From contig CBFIBQ010000017.1 in NCBI GenBank assembly GCA_965660875.1, positions 1-64,000 on the forward strand: a stretch of DNA of 64,000 nucleotides, given 5' to 3'. Both the position numbers and the translations under genes were made by a program. This stretch comes from UBA6770 sp965660875. Lineage in GTDB: Bacteria > Bacteroidota > Bacteroidia > Flavobacteriales_G > Salibacteraceae. This document shows, piece by piece, positions 54,154 through 62,986 of this stretch; the stretch's first letter is position 1, and the number at the start of each line of letters is the position of its first letter. The notes under the pieces are model-generated. The model saw nothing but the letters and a program-made list of their open reading frames with translations. It was not told the origin of the DNA and did no database searches.

Positions 54154-55156
54154 GCTCTTTTTGTTTAAAATATTTGTAGTACCAATTTATAGCTTCTTCC
54201 AACCCATTTTCAATAGAGTATTGAGGTTGGTAGTTCAACAACCGCTTTCCTTTCTCTATGGATGCCAACGAATGCTTTACATCACCTACGCGCTCGTTGC
54301 CATAATTTACCTCAACATCTTGCACGCTAGCATCAAATTTAGAAAGGCTTTTTTTAATAGCCGCTATCAATTGATTAATTGTAGTTCGCTCTCCATATGC
54401 AACATTAAAGACTTCACCTAATGCTTTATGGTTTTCTGTTGAACCCGCCAAATGGTTGGCTTGAATTACATTCTCTATGTAAGTAAAATCCCTGGACTGT
54501 TCTCCATCTCCATGAATGGTCGGACGTTCATGAGCTATAAAGGCTTTTAAAAACCTAGGTATAGCAGCAGCATAAGCTCCATCAGGGTCTTGATTTCGAC
54601 CAAAAACATTAAAGTAACGCAAGCCAATTACCTCCATGCCGTGTAAATCGTAAAATACTTTAGCATACAATTCGTTGACATATTTCGTTACGGCATATGG
54701 CGAAAGCGGTTTTCCAATTTTATCCTCCTCTTTGGGAAGACCCGGGTGGTCCCCATAGGTAGAAGAACTCGCTGCATAAACAAAGCGCTTGACTCCGCAC
54801 TTCAAGCAAGTGTTGAGCATCATTAAAAAGCCGTCAATGTTAACACTGTTGGTAAGAATTGGGTTTTCTATAGAACGCGGCACAGAGCCCAGTGCAGCTT
54901 GGTGCAACACTACATCTACTCCTTCTAATGCTTGCTGGTAATCTGTTGCGTTTCTAATATCTCCTTCAAGTAAGGTAAAACTGGTGTTTGAAAGTAAAGA
55001 AGTAATATTTTCTCTTTTGCCAGTAATAAAATTGTCTAGGCAAATCACCTCATTATCTTTAACTAAATCCGCGCACAGGTTAGACCCTATAAAACCGGCA
55101 CCACCAGTTACAAAAACTTTTTTACCACTTAGTCTATTCATAAGTTTACTTGGCAT
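54143..55156 (-). CDS. UDP-N-acetylglucosamine 4-epimerase-type SDR (WbpP-like)
   Basis: The 337-residue extended SDR has the NAD motif VFVTGGAGFIGSN, the catalytic Ser/Tyr/Lys triad in ASSSTYG and YAVTKYVNE, and RYFNVFG. The segment AALGSVPRSI is typical of the WbpP group, which interconverts UDP-GlcNAc and UDP-GalNAc. ATG 55156 overlaps the last codons of rny by 11 bases; ATG 55141 (MNRLSGKK) is an equally plausible start, 4 bases after the rny stop. It is one operon with the Gfo/Idh gene. Confidence 0.87.
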   Translation of the reverse strand: MPSKLMNRLSGKKVFVTGGAGFIGSNLCADLVKDNEVICLDNFITGKRENITSLLSNTSFTLLEGDIRNATDYQQALEGVDVVLHQAALGSVPRSIENPILTNSVNIDGFLMMLNTCLKCGVKRFVYAASSSTYGDHPGLPKEEDKIGKPLSPYAVTKYVNELYAKVFYDLHGMEVIGLRYFNVFGRNQDPDGAYAAAIPRFLKAFIAHERPTIHGDGEQSRDFTYIENVIQANHLAGSTENHKALGEVFNVAYGERTTINQLIAAIKKSLSKFDASVQDVEVNYGNERVGDVKHSLASIEKGKRLLNYQPQYSIENGLEEAINWYYKYFKQKEHVK

Positions 55157-56687
55157 ATGAAACCGCTCGGGTTTCTCTTATCAGCGTAACTTTTACTTGT
55201 CCAGGATAAGTCATTTCTTCTTGAATTTTAGTTGAAATCTTGTAACTTAACTCTGAAGCTTTTTTGTCATCCACTTTATCGCAATCAACCATTACGCGCA
55301 ATTCTCGTCCTGCTTGAATCGCAAATGCTTTTTCAACTCCAGAGTGACTCATTGCCAAGCTTTCCAAATCTTTCAGCCTTTGAATGTAGGATTCCACCAC
55401 CTCTCTACGCGCCCCTGGGCGAGCTCCAGAAATGGCATCACATACTTGAACCAATGGTGAAATCATCGAGGTCATTTCTATTTCATCGTGGTGGGCCCCA
55501 ATTGCATTACATACATCGGCTTTTTCTCCATGCTTTTCGGCTATTTTCATACCCAAAATTGCATGTGGTAACTCTGGCTCATCATCTGGCACTTTACCAA
55601 TATCATGAAGAAGGCCCGCTCTTTTTGCGACTTTCGTATTTAAACCCAGTTCAGAGGCCATAGTGGCACAAAGATTTGCTACCTCTCTCGAGTGCTGAAG
55701 TAAGTTTTGTCCATATGAAGAACGGTACTTCATTCTTCCCACCATTCGCAGTAACTCTGGATGCAGACCATGTATCCCTAAATCGATTGCTGTCCGCTTT
55801 CCTGTTTCAATTATTTCTTCTTCTATCCGCTTTTGAGTTTTAGCTACTATCTCTTCTATTCGCGCAGGGTGAATACGTCCATCGGTTACCAATTGATGTA
55901 AAGAGAGTCTGGCAATTTCTCTTCTCACCGGATCGAAACAACTCAGGATAATTGCTTCCGGGGTATCGTCTACAATAATTTCAACACCGGTTGATGCCTC
56001 TAGAGCACGAATGTTTCTACCCTCTCTACCGATAATTCGTCCTTTAACATCATCACTTTCTATATTGAAAACCGATACCGAGTTTTCGATAGCGTGCTCT
56101 GTTGCTACTCGCTGAATGGTTTGGATTACAATTTTTTTCGCCTCTTTATTGGCGTTAATTTTTGCCTCTTCCGTGATCTCTTGTATCAAAGCCATTGCAT
56201 TTGTTTTGGCTTCTTCTTTTAATGCCTGAGTAAGTTCGTCACGTGCATCAGTGGCGCTAATGTTTGCAACCTCTTCCAGCTTATTTACGTGCTCTTTGTG
56301 CAGCTTATCCAATGCTTGCTCCTTATCATCCAGTACTTTAAACTGATCTTTTAGGCGCGCTTGTTTTCTATTGTAATCTGCCTCTTGTTGATTTACATTT
56401 TTCAACTTTTTATTGAAACTCTCTTCCTTCTGTCTGATGCGATTTTCAGCTTGAGAGATTTTGTTGTTCTTTTCGTTAATTGATTTCTCGTGCTCACTCT
56501 TGAGCTGCAAAAATTTTTCTTTTGCCTGTAGAATTTTATCTTTTTTGATGACCTCTGCTTCTGCTTTTGCATCTTCAAGCACCTGATTGGCCTTTTGTTG
56601 TGTGCTCTTTTTCTGAATAGCATTTACAATTAGGCCGCCTATTAGAGCCCCGGGAACTAACCCTATTATTATACTTATTATATCCAT
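55146..56687 (-). CDS. rny: Ribonuclease Y
   Basis: RNase Y is a membrane-bound endoribonuclease that starts mRNA decay. The 513-residue protein has an N-terminal membrane helix (about 3-22), a long coiled coil (about 30-190), a KH domain with GRIIGREGRNIRALE (about 205-225), and an HD domain with the metal-binding HDIGKVP pair and LLQHSREVA. ATG 56687 matches the usual start; an upstream extension in-frame is not conserved and would run into the 6S-like RNA. It is followed by the epimerase gene. Confidence 0.95.
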   Translation of the reverse strand: MDIISIIIGLVPGALIGGLIVNAIQKKSTQQKANQVLEDAKAEAEVIKKDKILQAKEKFLQLKSEHEKSINEKNNKISQAENRIRQKEESFNKKLKNVNQQEADYNRKQARLKDQFKVLDDKEQALDKLHKEHVNKLEEVANISATDARDELTQALKEEAKTNAMALIQEITEEAKINANKEAKKIVIQTIQRVATEHAIENSVSVFNIESDDVKGRIIGREGRNIRALEASTGVEIIVDDTPEAIILSCFDPVRREIARLSLHQLVTDGRIHPARIEEIVAKTQKRIEEEIIETGKRTAIDLGIHGLHPELLRMVGRMKYRSSYGQNLLQHSREVANLCATMASELGLNTKVAKRAGLLHDIGKVPDDEPELPHAILGMKIAEKHGEKADVCNAIGAHHDEIEMTSMISPLVQVCDAISGARPGARREVVESYIQRLKDLESLAMSHSGVEKAFAIQAGRELRVMVDCDKVDDKKASELSYKISTKIQEEMTYPGQVKVTLIRETRAVSYAK

Positions 56688-56702
56688 TGTTGAATTTAAA
56701 TT

Positions 56703-56904
56703 AAAAAAAATGCCCGCACAAAAAGTTCTTGTAAACTCCAAAAAAGTACAAGAATGGAATGCAAGCAAGTAAACGCAAGAGTCCAGTGTCCTAGCAAGTA
56801 GAATCTCGTCGCCATACGGCGCGATAAACAGGCCTTCTTTTGCATACCGAATTACATTCCCAACGTTTAAAATGTTGAGTTTACAAAACGCAATTATGCG
56901 GGCA
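56703..56904 (-). ncRNA. ssrS: 6S-like RNA (candidate ssrS)
   Basis: The minus strand between zapA and rny can fold into one long rod of about 195 bases. The closing stem is TGCCCGCA with TGCGGGCA (56897-56904 and 56711-56718). It continues with TTGTAAACTC/GAGTTTACAA (56877-56886 with 56729-56738) and GGAATG/CATTCC (56855-56860 with 56756-56761) around a central bubble, and it ends in a GCGCC-GTAT-GGCG hairpin. A U-rich tail (ATTTTTTTTAA) follows the 3' end. A rod with an open central bubble, next to zapA, is the 6S layout. A terminator hairpin for zapA (GCTAC/GTAGC) precedes its 5' end. Confidence 0.72.
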
Positions 56905-56925
56905 AAAAAGTGCTACCTAAGTAGC
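56903..56925 (-). terminator. Weak hairpin terminator after zapA
   Basis: GCTAC and GTAGC (56921-56925 with 56912-56916) form a 5-base-pair stem, followed on the minus strand by AC and six T residues directly before the 6S-like RNA. The short stem suggests partial read-through or processing. Confidence 0.45.
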
Positions 56926-56942
56926 TAATATTTAAAGAACGT

Positions 56943-57239
56943 CTATGAAGTCAGTACCTTATCCAACTTTTCGTTTAAAGTTTTTAAGTCTTCATCCAAA
57001 ATTTTATTTGCTGCTGATTGCTTAAATTCCTCAGTATTCCCCTCTTTACTGGCAAATTCTAAGGCAGTCATTGCAAGCAAATCAACATAATCTGTGACTA
57101 CGTAATTTCCTTTGAGTTTATCTATGTTTTTGTTGATCATTTCAGCCGATAGCCTGATATTTTGCTCTTCTTGCTCATTCTCAACCTCTATGGGGTAGGT
57201 GCGCTTTCCAATTTTTATATCAACGGTTTTCTGACTCAC
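56943..57239 (-). CDS. zapA: Cell division protein ZapA
   Basis: ZapA stabilises the FtsZ ring. The 98-residue protein starts with the family pattern KTVDIKIGKRTYPIEVENEQ and continues with a coiled-coil helix (NKNIDKLKGNY, LLAMTALEFASK). I chose GTG 57239 (MSQKTVD): the preceding codons on the same frame would add a non-family extension, and the GTG overlaps the upstream stop in TAGTG. A 6S-like RNA and rny follow, an arrangement I recall in other Bacteroidota. Confidence 0.88.
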   Translation of the reverse strand: MSQKTVDIKIGKRTYPIEVENEQEEQNIRLSAEMINKNIDKLKGNYVVTDYVDLLAMTALEFASKEGNTEEFKQSAANKILDEDLKTLNEKLDKVLTS

Positions 57240-57475
57240 TATTTCTCCATTAATTTCACACACTTATCCACTTCTGAAATCAAAGCATCTACCTTTTTCT
57301 TTATCTGCTCTTTTTCAAAACTGTTCGTGTTTGATGAAGTACTCATTCCATTTATGGTATTGCGTAACTTTTCGTTTTCAGAGCGCAACTCTTTAACCTC
57401 CTCTAAACTGTCAGTATACACAGTGATTAAACGATCAACTTTTTCTTTTATTTCCTCAACACTTTTCGCAGTCAT
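57239..57475 (-). CDS. Small coiled-coil protein upstream of zapA (ZapB-like)
   Basis: The 78-residue product is predicted to be almost all helical coiled coil: VEEIKEKVDRLITVYTDSLE, VKELRSENEKLRNTING, then a Ser/Asn hinge and a second helix with EQIKKKVDALISEVDKCV. It resembles the small coiled-coil proteins often found just before zapA and may act as a ZapB-like division factor. Its stop overlaps the zapA start by one base. The first gene of the unit, it has its own promoter. Confidence 0.75.
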   Translation of the reverse strand: MTAKSVEEIKEKVDRLITVYTDSLEEVKELRSENEKLRNTINGMSTSSNTNSFEKEQIKKKVDALISEVDKCVKLMEK

Positions 57476-57496
57476 ATTGCCCTACTTAATGTGTTA

Positions 57497-57504
57497 CAAA
57501 GTTA
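57497..57504 (-). promoter_or_regulatory. -7 box of the zapA operon
   Basis: The minus strand reads TAACTTTG, an exact TAnnTTTG match, with a TTG (plus-strand CAA at 57525-57527) 20 bases upstream. It lies 21 bases before ATG 57475. Confidence 0.62.
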
Positions 57505-57590
57505 GCCGAGTGAATGAGAGAAAGCAAGTTTTTAAAGTCTTTTTGTGCATAGCTACTGAATATAAACTCTGGCACAGTTTTAAGGAGTAC

Positions 57591-57598
57591 TACATTTG
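57591..57598 (+). promoter_or_regulatory. -7 box of the M23 peptidase gene
   Basis: TACATTTG is an exact TAnnTTTG match, 33 bases before ATG 57632. No TTG occurs at -33. Confidence 0.48.
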
Positions 57599-57631
57599 AA
57601 TAATGAACAATCTAAAACCTATTTTTCCCAG

Positions 57632-59332
57632 ATGAAACAGATAGTTAGTGTACTCTTAAGCTGTTTTTTGAGCCTTACTGCTGCTGCTCAAACAAATTTT
57701 TTACCCCCGTTGGGTATTCCCCTTCAGCTATCTGGAAACTTTGGTGAATTGAGGCCCGGTCATTTTCATGCAGGGTTGGATATTAGAACTCAAGGAAAAG
57801 TTGGTCTACCGATTTATGCCATAGAAGAGGGGCACGTAAGCAGAATTGCTGTATCTGAAGGTGGATATGGAAAAGTACTGTACATAGATCACTCGAATGG
57901 CTATACCTCGGTATATGCGCATTTGCGTCAATTCAACCCCAGGATAGAAAAGCTGGTAAAAAAAATGCAATACGATCTTACGGCTTTTGAATTAGACACT
58001 TCATTCGAAGACAATTCAATAAAAGTATCAAGAGGAGAAGTAATTGCTCTTTCCGGAAATACGGGTGGATCCGGCGGTCCACACTTACATTTTGAAATAC
58101 GAAATACCGCTTCTGAAAAAGCAATTAACCCCCTGCACTTTAGCTTCAACATAAAAGACCAAATAAAACCTCGAGTTTTTCACATTGCCCTTTACCCATT
58201 GAATGAAAAAAGTCATGTTCGATATAAAAATACCCATCAAGTAATAAAAACTGTGGGTAATGGAACACATTACACAGCAGCAGGAAATCAACCCATTCCG
58301 GTTTATGGAAAAATAGGTTTTGGCATTCATACTAAGGATAAAATTACTGGGTCTCCGTTCAATTTTGGCGTCTACTCCATTGAGTTGTATAAAAACAATC
58401 GTCTGGTTTACCAGCATATACTAGACAGCCTAGACTTTGCCAATACGCGCTGTATAAATGCACACATGGATTTTTACGAAGCTACTAAACACAAACGAAA
58501 AATTCAGCGCAGTAATATACTTGAAGGAAACAAACTGAATACCTATTCCAACCTCGTAAACAATGGGGCGTTTTTCTTTTTATCTGCTGATACAAGTACC
58601 ATGAAGTTTGTAGTAAAAGACTTTATGGGAAATAGCAGCACCGTCAAATTTGAAGTGTTTGGCTCAGAGCGTAATGTAGCTGCTAGTGAAAAGAAGTTCA
58701 CTCAATTGTTAAGTTTCAATCAACCGAATCGCTACGCGGATTCTATTATCAATATTGATTTTCCATCAAGCTGCTTGTATGAAGACACTCCTTTGAAGAT
58801 TGAATACGAACCAGCCATTGGTCGCTGTAAAACACCGATTGCTCATGTAAATACATTATACGACCCGCTTAACGATTATATGGATTTAAGTTTTAACCTC
58901 AGTCATTTAACGGAAAGTGAAAGGAAAAAAGCTACTGTTATATCGCTGACAGCAAAAAAGCAGGTATTAGCTGCTGAGGGAGGCACTCTAAAAGACAATT
59001 GGATTACTTGTAAAACAAGAAGCTTTGGTCCATACAGCGTATTTGTAGATACCGATGCCCCGTATATTCGTCAAAGTAACTTTAGCGAAGGCGGAACTTA
59101 TTCGCAACCTAAACGGATATATTTTAGATGTAAGGACAACATATCGGGCATTGGCAACTATTACGCAATTATCGACAACCAATGGATTTTGGTTGAGTAT
59201 GAAAAAAACCGAAATCAGGTGTTTTTTGATTTACATGACGTGACAAAAAATGGCTCGAAACACTCGTTAAAACTTTTTGTTGAAGATAAAGTTGGAAACG
59301 AAAGTATTTTAAAAGGATCTTTTATCTACTGA
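57632..59332 (+). CDS. Secreted M23 (LytM) peptidase
   Basis: The 566-residue protein has a signal peptide (about 1-20, ending TAAAQ) and a LytM zinc endopeptidase domain near the N-terminus. Zinc ligands appear as HFHAGLD (H-x3-D, about 45-51) and HLHFE (about 151-155). It cleaves peptide crosslinks in cell wall or other peptides. The remaining 380 residues are beta-rich and Tyr/Asn-rich, with repeating strands that look like Ig or jelly-roll segments, without a known family. The order (M23 first, long tail after) is common in Bacteroidota. ATG 57632 directly precedes the signal peptide. Confidence 0.85.
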   Translation: MKQIVSVLLSCFLSLTAAAQTNFLPPLGIPLQLSGNFGELRPGHFHAGLDIRTQGKVGLPIYAIEEGHVSRIAVSEGGYGKVLYIDHSNGYTSVYAHLRQFNPRIEKLVKKMQYDLTAFELDTSFEDNSIKVSRGEVIALSGNTGGSGGPHLHFEIRNTASEKAINPLHFSFNIKDQIKPRVFHIALYPLNEKSHVRYKNTHQVIKTVGNGTHYTAAGNQPIPVYGKIGFGIHTKDKITGSPFNFGVYSIELYKNNRLVYQHILDSLDFANTRCINAHMDFYEATKHKRKIQRSNILEGNKLNTYSNLVNNGAFFFLSADTSTMKFVVKDFMGNSSTVKFEVFGSERNVAASEKKFTQLLSFNQPNRYADSIINIDFPSSCLYEDTPLKIEYEPAIGRCKTPIAHVNTLYDPLNDYMDLSFNLSHLTESERKKATVISLTAKKQVLAAEGGTLKDNWITCKTRSFGPYSVFVDTDAPYIRQSNFSEGGTYSQPKRIYFRCKDNISGIGNYYAIIDNQWILVEYEKNRNQVFFDLHDVTKNGSKHSLKLFVEDKVGNESILKGSFIY

Positions 59333-59381
59333 TTTTAGGAAATACAACAGTATCTTGAATCTTAAATAACGCAGTTAAAAT

Positions 59382-59389
59382 TACATTTG
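59382..59389 (+). promoter_or_regulatory. -7 box 3 bases before the 59393 start codon
   Basis: TACATTTG is an exact TAnnTTTG match ending 3 bases before GTG 59393. The nearest TTG lies 24 bases upstream, slightly long. This favours the GTG start over the in-frame TTG at 59387, which lies inside the box. Confidence 0.5.
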
Positions 59390-59392
59390 AGA

Positions 59393-60046
59393 GTGCGAAA
59401 AATTATTCTTTCAGTATGTTTTATTGCTGCCTGTCTAATTTCAGGTTATACACAAGTGCGAAAAATGGATTCTACTCTCATTCAATTTTCGGGGGTATTT
59501 CTTGATTCAGATAGTTTAACGCCAGTTCCGTGGGTTAATATTGTGGTATTAAACAGAGACAAAGGAACCACCACTGATTACCAAGGTGCATTTTCTTTTG
59601 TTGCTCATAAAGGAGATACCGTCGAATTTACCTGTGTTGGTTACAAACCCTTTCAGTGCACCATACCAGATACCTTATCTACTAAACGCTATACCTTAGT
59701 ACAGCTATTTAGCAAAGACACCTACAATTTACCTGAGGCGGTCATTTTTCCATGGCCTAGTAAAGAAGAGTTTCGAGAAGCTTTTTTAGAACTTTATATT
59801 CCAGACGACGACTATGAACGGGCCAGAAAAAATTTAGAGCTAGCCGATAAAAGAGACCAAGTAGTAGGTATACCCAATTGGGGAAGCATAAATTACAAAC
59901 GTTCTAATCAAGTGTATATGGAGCGTATTTATCACGCTGGCCAACCGCCTCCTATGACCATTTTTAACCCTTTTGCTTGGGCTGAATTTTTTAAAGCTCT
60001 AAAGGAAGGTGAACTTAAAGATTCGAACAAAGTTGAACAAGATTAA
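59393..60046 (+). CDS. Secreted carboxypeptidase-regulatory-like domain protein
   Basis: The 217-residue protein has a signal peptide (about 1-20, ending SGYTQ). Residues about 30-100 (FSGVFLDSDSLTPVPWVNIV, GTTTDYQGAFSFVAHKGDTV, FTCVGYKPF) are a CarboxypepD_reg-like Ig domain of the kind found at the start of TonB-dependent receptors. The remaining sequence is Lys/Glu-rich with no known domain. I cannot assign a function beyond an envelope protein. The start is GTG 59393, at which transcription is likely to begin. Confidence 0.72.
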   Translation: MRKIILSVCFIAACLISGYTQVRKMDSTLIQFSGVFLDSDSLTPVPWVNIVVLNRDKGTTTDYQGAFSFVAHKGDTVEFTCVGYKPFQCTIPDTLSTKRYTLVQLFSKDTYNLPEAVIFPWPSKEEFREAFLELYIPDDDYERARKNLELADKRDQVVGIPNWGSINYKRSNQVYMERIYHAGQPPPMTIFNPFAWAEFFKALKEGELKDSNKVEQD

Positions 60047-60064
60047 ATTGAAGCTTTACTTTTG
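60033..60064 (+). promoter_or_regulatory. Promoter of the lolD-like gene, leaderless
   Basis: A TTG (60033-60035) and a -7 box TACTTTTG (60057-60064) are 21 bases apart, both matching the Bacteroidota consensus. The GTG start at 60069 lies 4 bases after the box, which predicts that the mRNA begins with the start codon. The promoter lies partly inside the coding end of the preceding gene. Confidence 0.6.
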
Positions 60065-60068
60065 AGTT

Positions 60069-60722
60069 GTGATAAAAGCAAAAGATATAGACAAAAATTA
60101 CGGAACGCTTCAAGTCCTCAAGTCCCTTAACTTATCAGTTGGTAAAGGTGAGATTGTAAGTATAGTTGGTGCCTCTGGGGCTGGTAAAACAACCTTGCTA
60201 CAAATTTTGGGAACTTTAGACAAACCGGATAGTGGAAACCTATTCATCAATGACACTGATATTACAACCTTGAGCAAAAAAAAATTAGCCGCTTTTAGAA
60301 ACAAGGAAATTGGTTTTATTTTTCAATTTCACCAATTATTGCCAGAATTCACAGCTATCGAAAACGTTTGTATCCCGGCTTATATTGCTGGATTAGGCAA
60401 AGATGAAGCAGAAAAAAAAGCTCGAAACTATTTAAGCTTTTTGGGACTCGAACAGCGGGCAGAGCACAAACCTTCTGAGCTTAGCGGGGGTGAACAACAG
60501 CGCGTTGCCGTTGCTAGAGCTTTAATAAACGAACCTGCGGTAGTTTTAGCTGACGAACCAAGTGGTAACTTAGACTCAAAAAACGCTAAAGAATTGCACG
60601 ATTTATTTTTTGAATTAAGAGACAAGTTTAACCAAACCTTTATAATTGTGACGCACAATGAGGAGTTAGCCAATATGGCGGATAGAAAACTAACCATTCA
60701 AGACGGAGTTATTGTTGAATAG
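60069..60722 (+). CDS. lolD: ABC transporter ATP-binding protein, LolD/MacB type
   Basis: The 217-residue ATPase shows Walker A GASGAGKTT (35-43), Q-loop FQFHQLLPEF, signature LSGGEQQRVAVARAL, Walker B VVLADEPSGNLD and H-loop VTHNEE. The set with SGNLD is typical for LolD and MacB-type exporters. In the LolCDE system it powers release of lipoproteins from the inner membrane. No LolC or LolE is adjacent, so the substrate is uncertain. The start is GTG 60069. It overlaps the next gene by 11 bases. Confidence 0.86.
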   Translation: MIKAKDIDKNYGTLQVLKSLNLSVGKGEIVSIVGASGAGKTTLLQILGTLDKPDSGNLFINDTDITTLSKKKLAAFRNKEIGFIFQFHQLLPEFTAIENVCIPAYIAGLGKDEAEKKARNYLSFLGLEQRAEHKPSELSGGEQQRVAVARALINEPAVVLADEPSGNLDSKNAKELHDLFFELRDKFNQTFIIVTHNEELANMADRKLTIQDGVIVE

Positions 60723-61476
60723 AAGTGAAGTTAAGGAGTTTTTGGATCAAAAGGTTGAACAATTCAACCGTCCAGATTTCATTGCGGATGACCCCATACT
60801 AATTCCACACAAATTTCAGCGGAAAGAGGATATTGAAATTGCTGGTTTCTTGGCGGCCACAATTGCTTGGGGACAGCGAAAGACCATCACAAAAAATGCT
60901 CTAAGAATGATGGAGTTCATGGAGTTTGAACCTTATCGCTTCATTACAGAAAATGATTCGAACGACTTCATTTTTCCAGAATTTGTACACCGGACGTTCA
61001 ATAGTGTAGATTTCGCCTACTTTTTGAGTGTGTTAAAGGAAATTTATGCGTCTCATGGGGGATTGGAAAATGCTTTTAATGAGGGGAAAAATACGTTTGA
61101 ACGTATTGCAAACTTTCAAAAGTTATTCTTTTCCTTATCTACAATTACAGTAACGGATAAAACCAGAAAACACGTCAGTTCACCAATAAAAAATAGTGCT
61201 GCCAAGCGTTTGAATATGTATTTGCGCTGGATGGTTCGTTCAGATAATCGCGGAGTAGATTTTGGATTATGGAAGCGTCACAGTCCCGCTGATTTGATGT
61301 TGCCCTTGGATGTACACACAGGAAACACCTCGCGCAAACTGGGCATTTTGAAGCGCAAACAAAACGACTGGAAAACCGTAGAGGAGGTTACGCAAGTTCT
61401 GCGCAAATTTGACCCCAAAGATCCAATCAAATATGATTTTGCTCTCTTTGGTTTAGGCGTAGTCGAAAAGTTTTAG
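60712..61476 (+). CDS. TIGR02757 (DUF2400) family protein
   Basis: The 254-residue protein fits TIGR02757 throughout: DDPILIPHKFQRKEDIEIAG, TIAWGQRKTITKNA, the helical middle, and LMLPLDVHTGNTSRKLGIL. The family is conserved in Bacteroidota and a few other phyla without a known activity; it recalls helix-hairpin-helix DNA glycosylase folds, which is an inference. The start is TTG 60712 (or TTG 60715); no ATG is available nearby. It converges on the next gene with a 4-base overlap. Confidence 0.82.
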   Translation: MLNRSEVKEFLDQKVEQFNRPDFIADDPILIPHKFQRKEDIEIAGFLAATIAWGQRKTITKNALRMMEFMEFEPYRFITENDSNDFIFPEFVHRTFNSVDFAYFLSVLKEIYASHGGLENAFNEGKNTFERIANFQKLFFSLSTITVTDKTRKHVSSPIKNSAAKRLNMYLRWMVRSDNRGVDFGLWKRHSPADLMLPLDVHTGNTSRKLGILKRKQNDWKTVEEVTQVLRKFDPKDPIKYDFALFGLGVVEKF

Positions 61477-62927
61477 CGAATAAGACTGTTAAAGTCTGGA
61501 ATGACACATATTCCTTTAAAACACTCACGTGCTATTCTATGCTTAAAGTACATATCAAAAGTAGCTGTACAATCGTCTAATGCATTCATTTCAAAATAAT
61601 TTGAAAGTAAATTGTAGTCATTTTCATCTCTCAAATATCCGCACATTACGTCGTTTAACTTCACATTAATGATCCAGTTACCGTAGAAGTACCCTGTCCT
61701 ACATTCCCCTTTTAAATAAGGAGCGCCATCGGCATAAAAACTCTCAAATGTTTGCACCAAGCTATCGTTGGAGAACATACACTGAGAGTGCATCTTGCCA
61801 CTTTTATAATAAAACTTTGACGGCCCATTTAAAAAACCTTGCTCGTAAACTTGTTCAGTAATAAGCTTACCTCCGCTATCATAAGTCTTTACTGTATCCA
61901 CCTTTCTTCCGTTAAACAATACTCCTTCCTCCTTCTTCCTTCCATTGTCATGGAATAAGGTATAAATCCCATTTGCACTGTCATTACTGTAGGTAAAAAC
62001 ACCTCGTAAGTTCTTGTTGTAGTCAAAAATTTCCCATTCACCTGTTCGTTGCTTCTTGTTGTTTACCATTCCCTTTATCCGACCTGCTTTTACTTTGTTT
62101 TTCTTCCATTTTTTGCGAATGGTCTTGTCAAGTCGGTAGGCTCTAAACCTGTTATCCAGAACGTCCTTCCAAAAATAGGCATCGACTTGTGTAGAAAACT
62201 TTTGCAGTTTCTTTTGATCCTCGTAGGTAGAATAATTCACTTTGTAAAAGTCTCTGGTGAATGTGGGTAAACTCAAATACTCGATCACATTCCCAATACC
62301 CTCAATATTTTTAGGCTGAATACGTCCCATATTATCAAACTTCATATAACTAAAATCTACCCACAACACCACCGTTTCGTTCTTGGATTTCTGAGGAATG
62401 AAGCCAATGTCCGTTATTCGATTCACCATTCTGCCGCTTGGGTTGTGATAGTACCACTGCTCGCGCAGTATCACTTTTTTTGAGTTTTTTAAATCGAAAG
62501 AATCTATTCGATTCTTGGCATCCGGCTTACCAATTAACGTATACCGTTCAGGCCCCTCAAAGTAGGCAGCATACTTGTCGGTAAGGTAAAAAATCAATTC
62601 AGGAAAGCTAATAATTTGATCTTTGTCGAATTCCAGCAGATAGTAGGGCTGGTTCACCTCTTTATCAAAGTCAATATAAGCATAGGTTTCCTTATAAAAA
62701 GCCCCAATGCTGTGAAACATGGGATGATCAACTGAAATAATATTATCTACGTAATCATCGTCTAACCCATATTTTAAAGATTCTCCTAACTGCTGATTAT
62801 TAAAGGATTGGATATTTCTGTTGAAATAAGACCAAGTATAGTCCGTCATATGTTCTTTGTATTCTTGACCTAACATGGAATTAGAAATCAGGTAGAGAAG
62901 ACAAATTAAAGTTGTGCTTAATTTCAT
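61473..62927 (-). CDS. Secreted MORN/YwqK-type repeat protein
   Basis: The 484-residue product has a signal peptide (about 1-20, ending SMLGQ). The C-terminal third contains short repeats of the MORN/YwqK kind: GVFTYSNDSANGIYTLFHDN, GRKVDTVKTYDSGGKLITEQ and QGFLNGPSKFYYKSGKMHSQ. The N-terminal part (about 20-280) is without a known family. YwqK-type repeats are common in Bacteroidota surface proteins; the toxin-antitoxin label sometimes given to them is not supported here. ATG 62927 was chosen, with a near-consensus -7 box (TTTATTTG) only 5 bases upstream. Confidence 0.75.
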   Translation of the reverse strand: MKLSTTLICLLYLISNSMLGQEYKEHMTDYTWSYFNRNIQSFNNQQLGESLKYGLDDDYVDNIISVDHPMFHSIGAFYKETYAYIDFDKEVNQPYYLLEFDKDQIISFPELIFYLTDKYAAYFEGPERYTLIGKPDAKNRIDSFDLKNSKKVILREQWYYHNPSGRMVNRITDIGFIPQKSKNETVVLWVDFSYMKFDNMGRIQPKNIEGIGNVIEYLSLPTFTRDFYKVNYSTYEDQKKLQKFSTQVDAYFWKDVLDNRFRAYRLDKTIRKKWKKNKVKAGRIKGMVNNKKQRTGEWEIFDYNKNLRGVFTYSNDSANGIYTLFHDNGRKKEEGVLFNGRKVDTVKTYDSGGKLITEQVYEQGFLNGPSKFYYKSGKMHSQCMFSNDSLVQTFESFYADGAPYLKGECRTGYFYGNWIINVKLNDVMCGYLRDENDYNLLSNYFEMNALDDCTATFDMYFKHRIARECFKGICVIPDFNSLIR

Positions 62928-62974
62928 AGATGCAAATAAAACATCTAAACGAATACAATAAATAAACCAAGGAT

Positions 62975-62982
62975 TAATTTTG
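62975..62982 (+). promoter_or_regulatory. -7 box 4 bases before the ACP phosphodiesterase start
   Basis: TAATTTTG is an exact TAnnTTTG match, ending 4 bases before ATG 62987, so a leaderless transcript is expected. No TTG at -33 could be found. A near match for the divergent gene (TTTATTTG on the minus strand, plus 62933-62940) lies at a similar distance from ATG 62927. Confidence 0.5.
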
Positions 62983-62986
62983 TACA

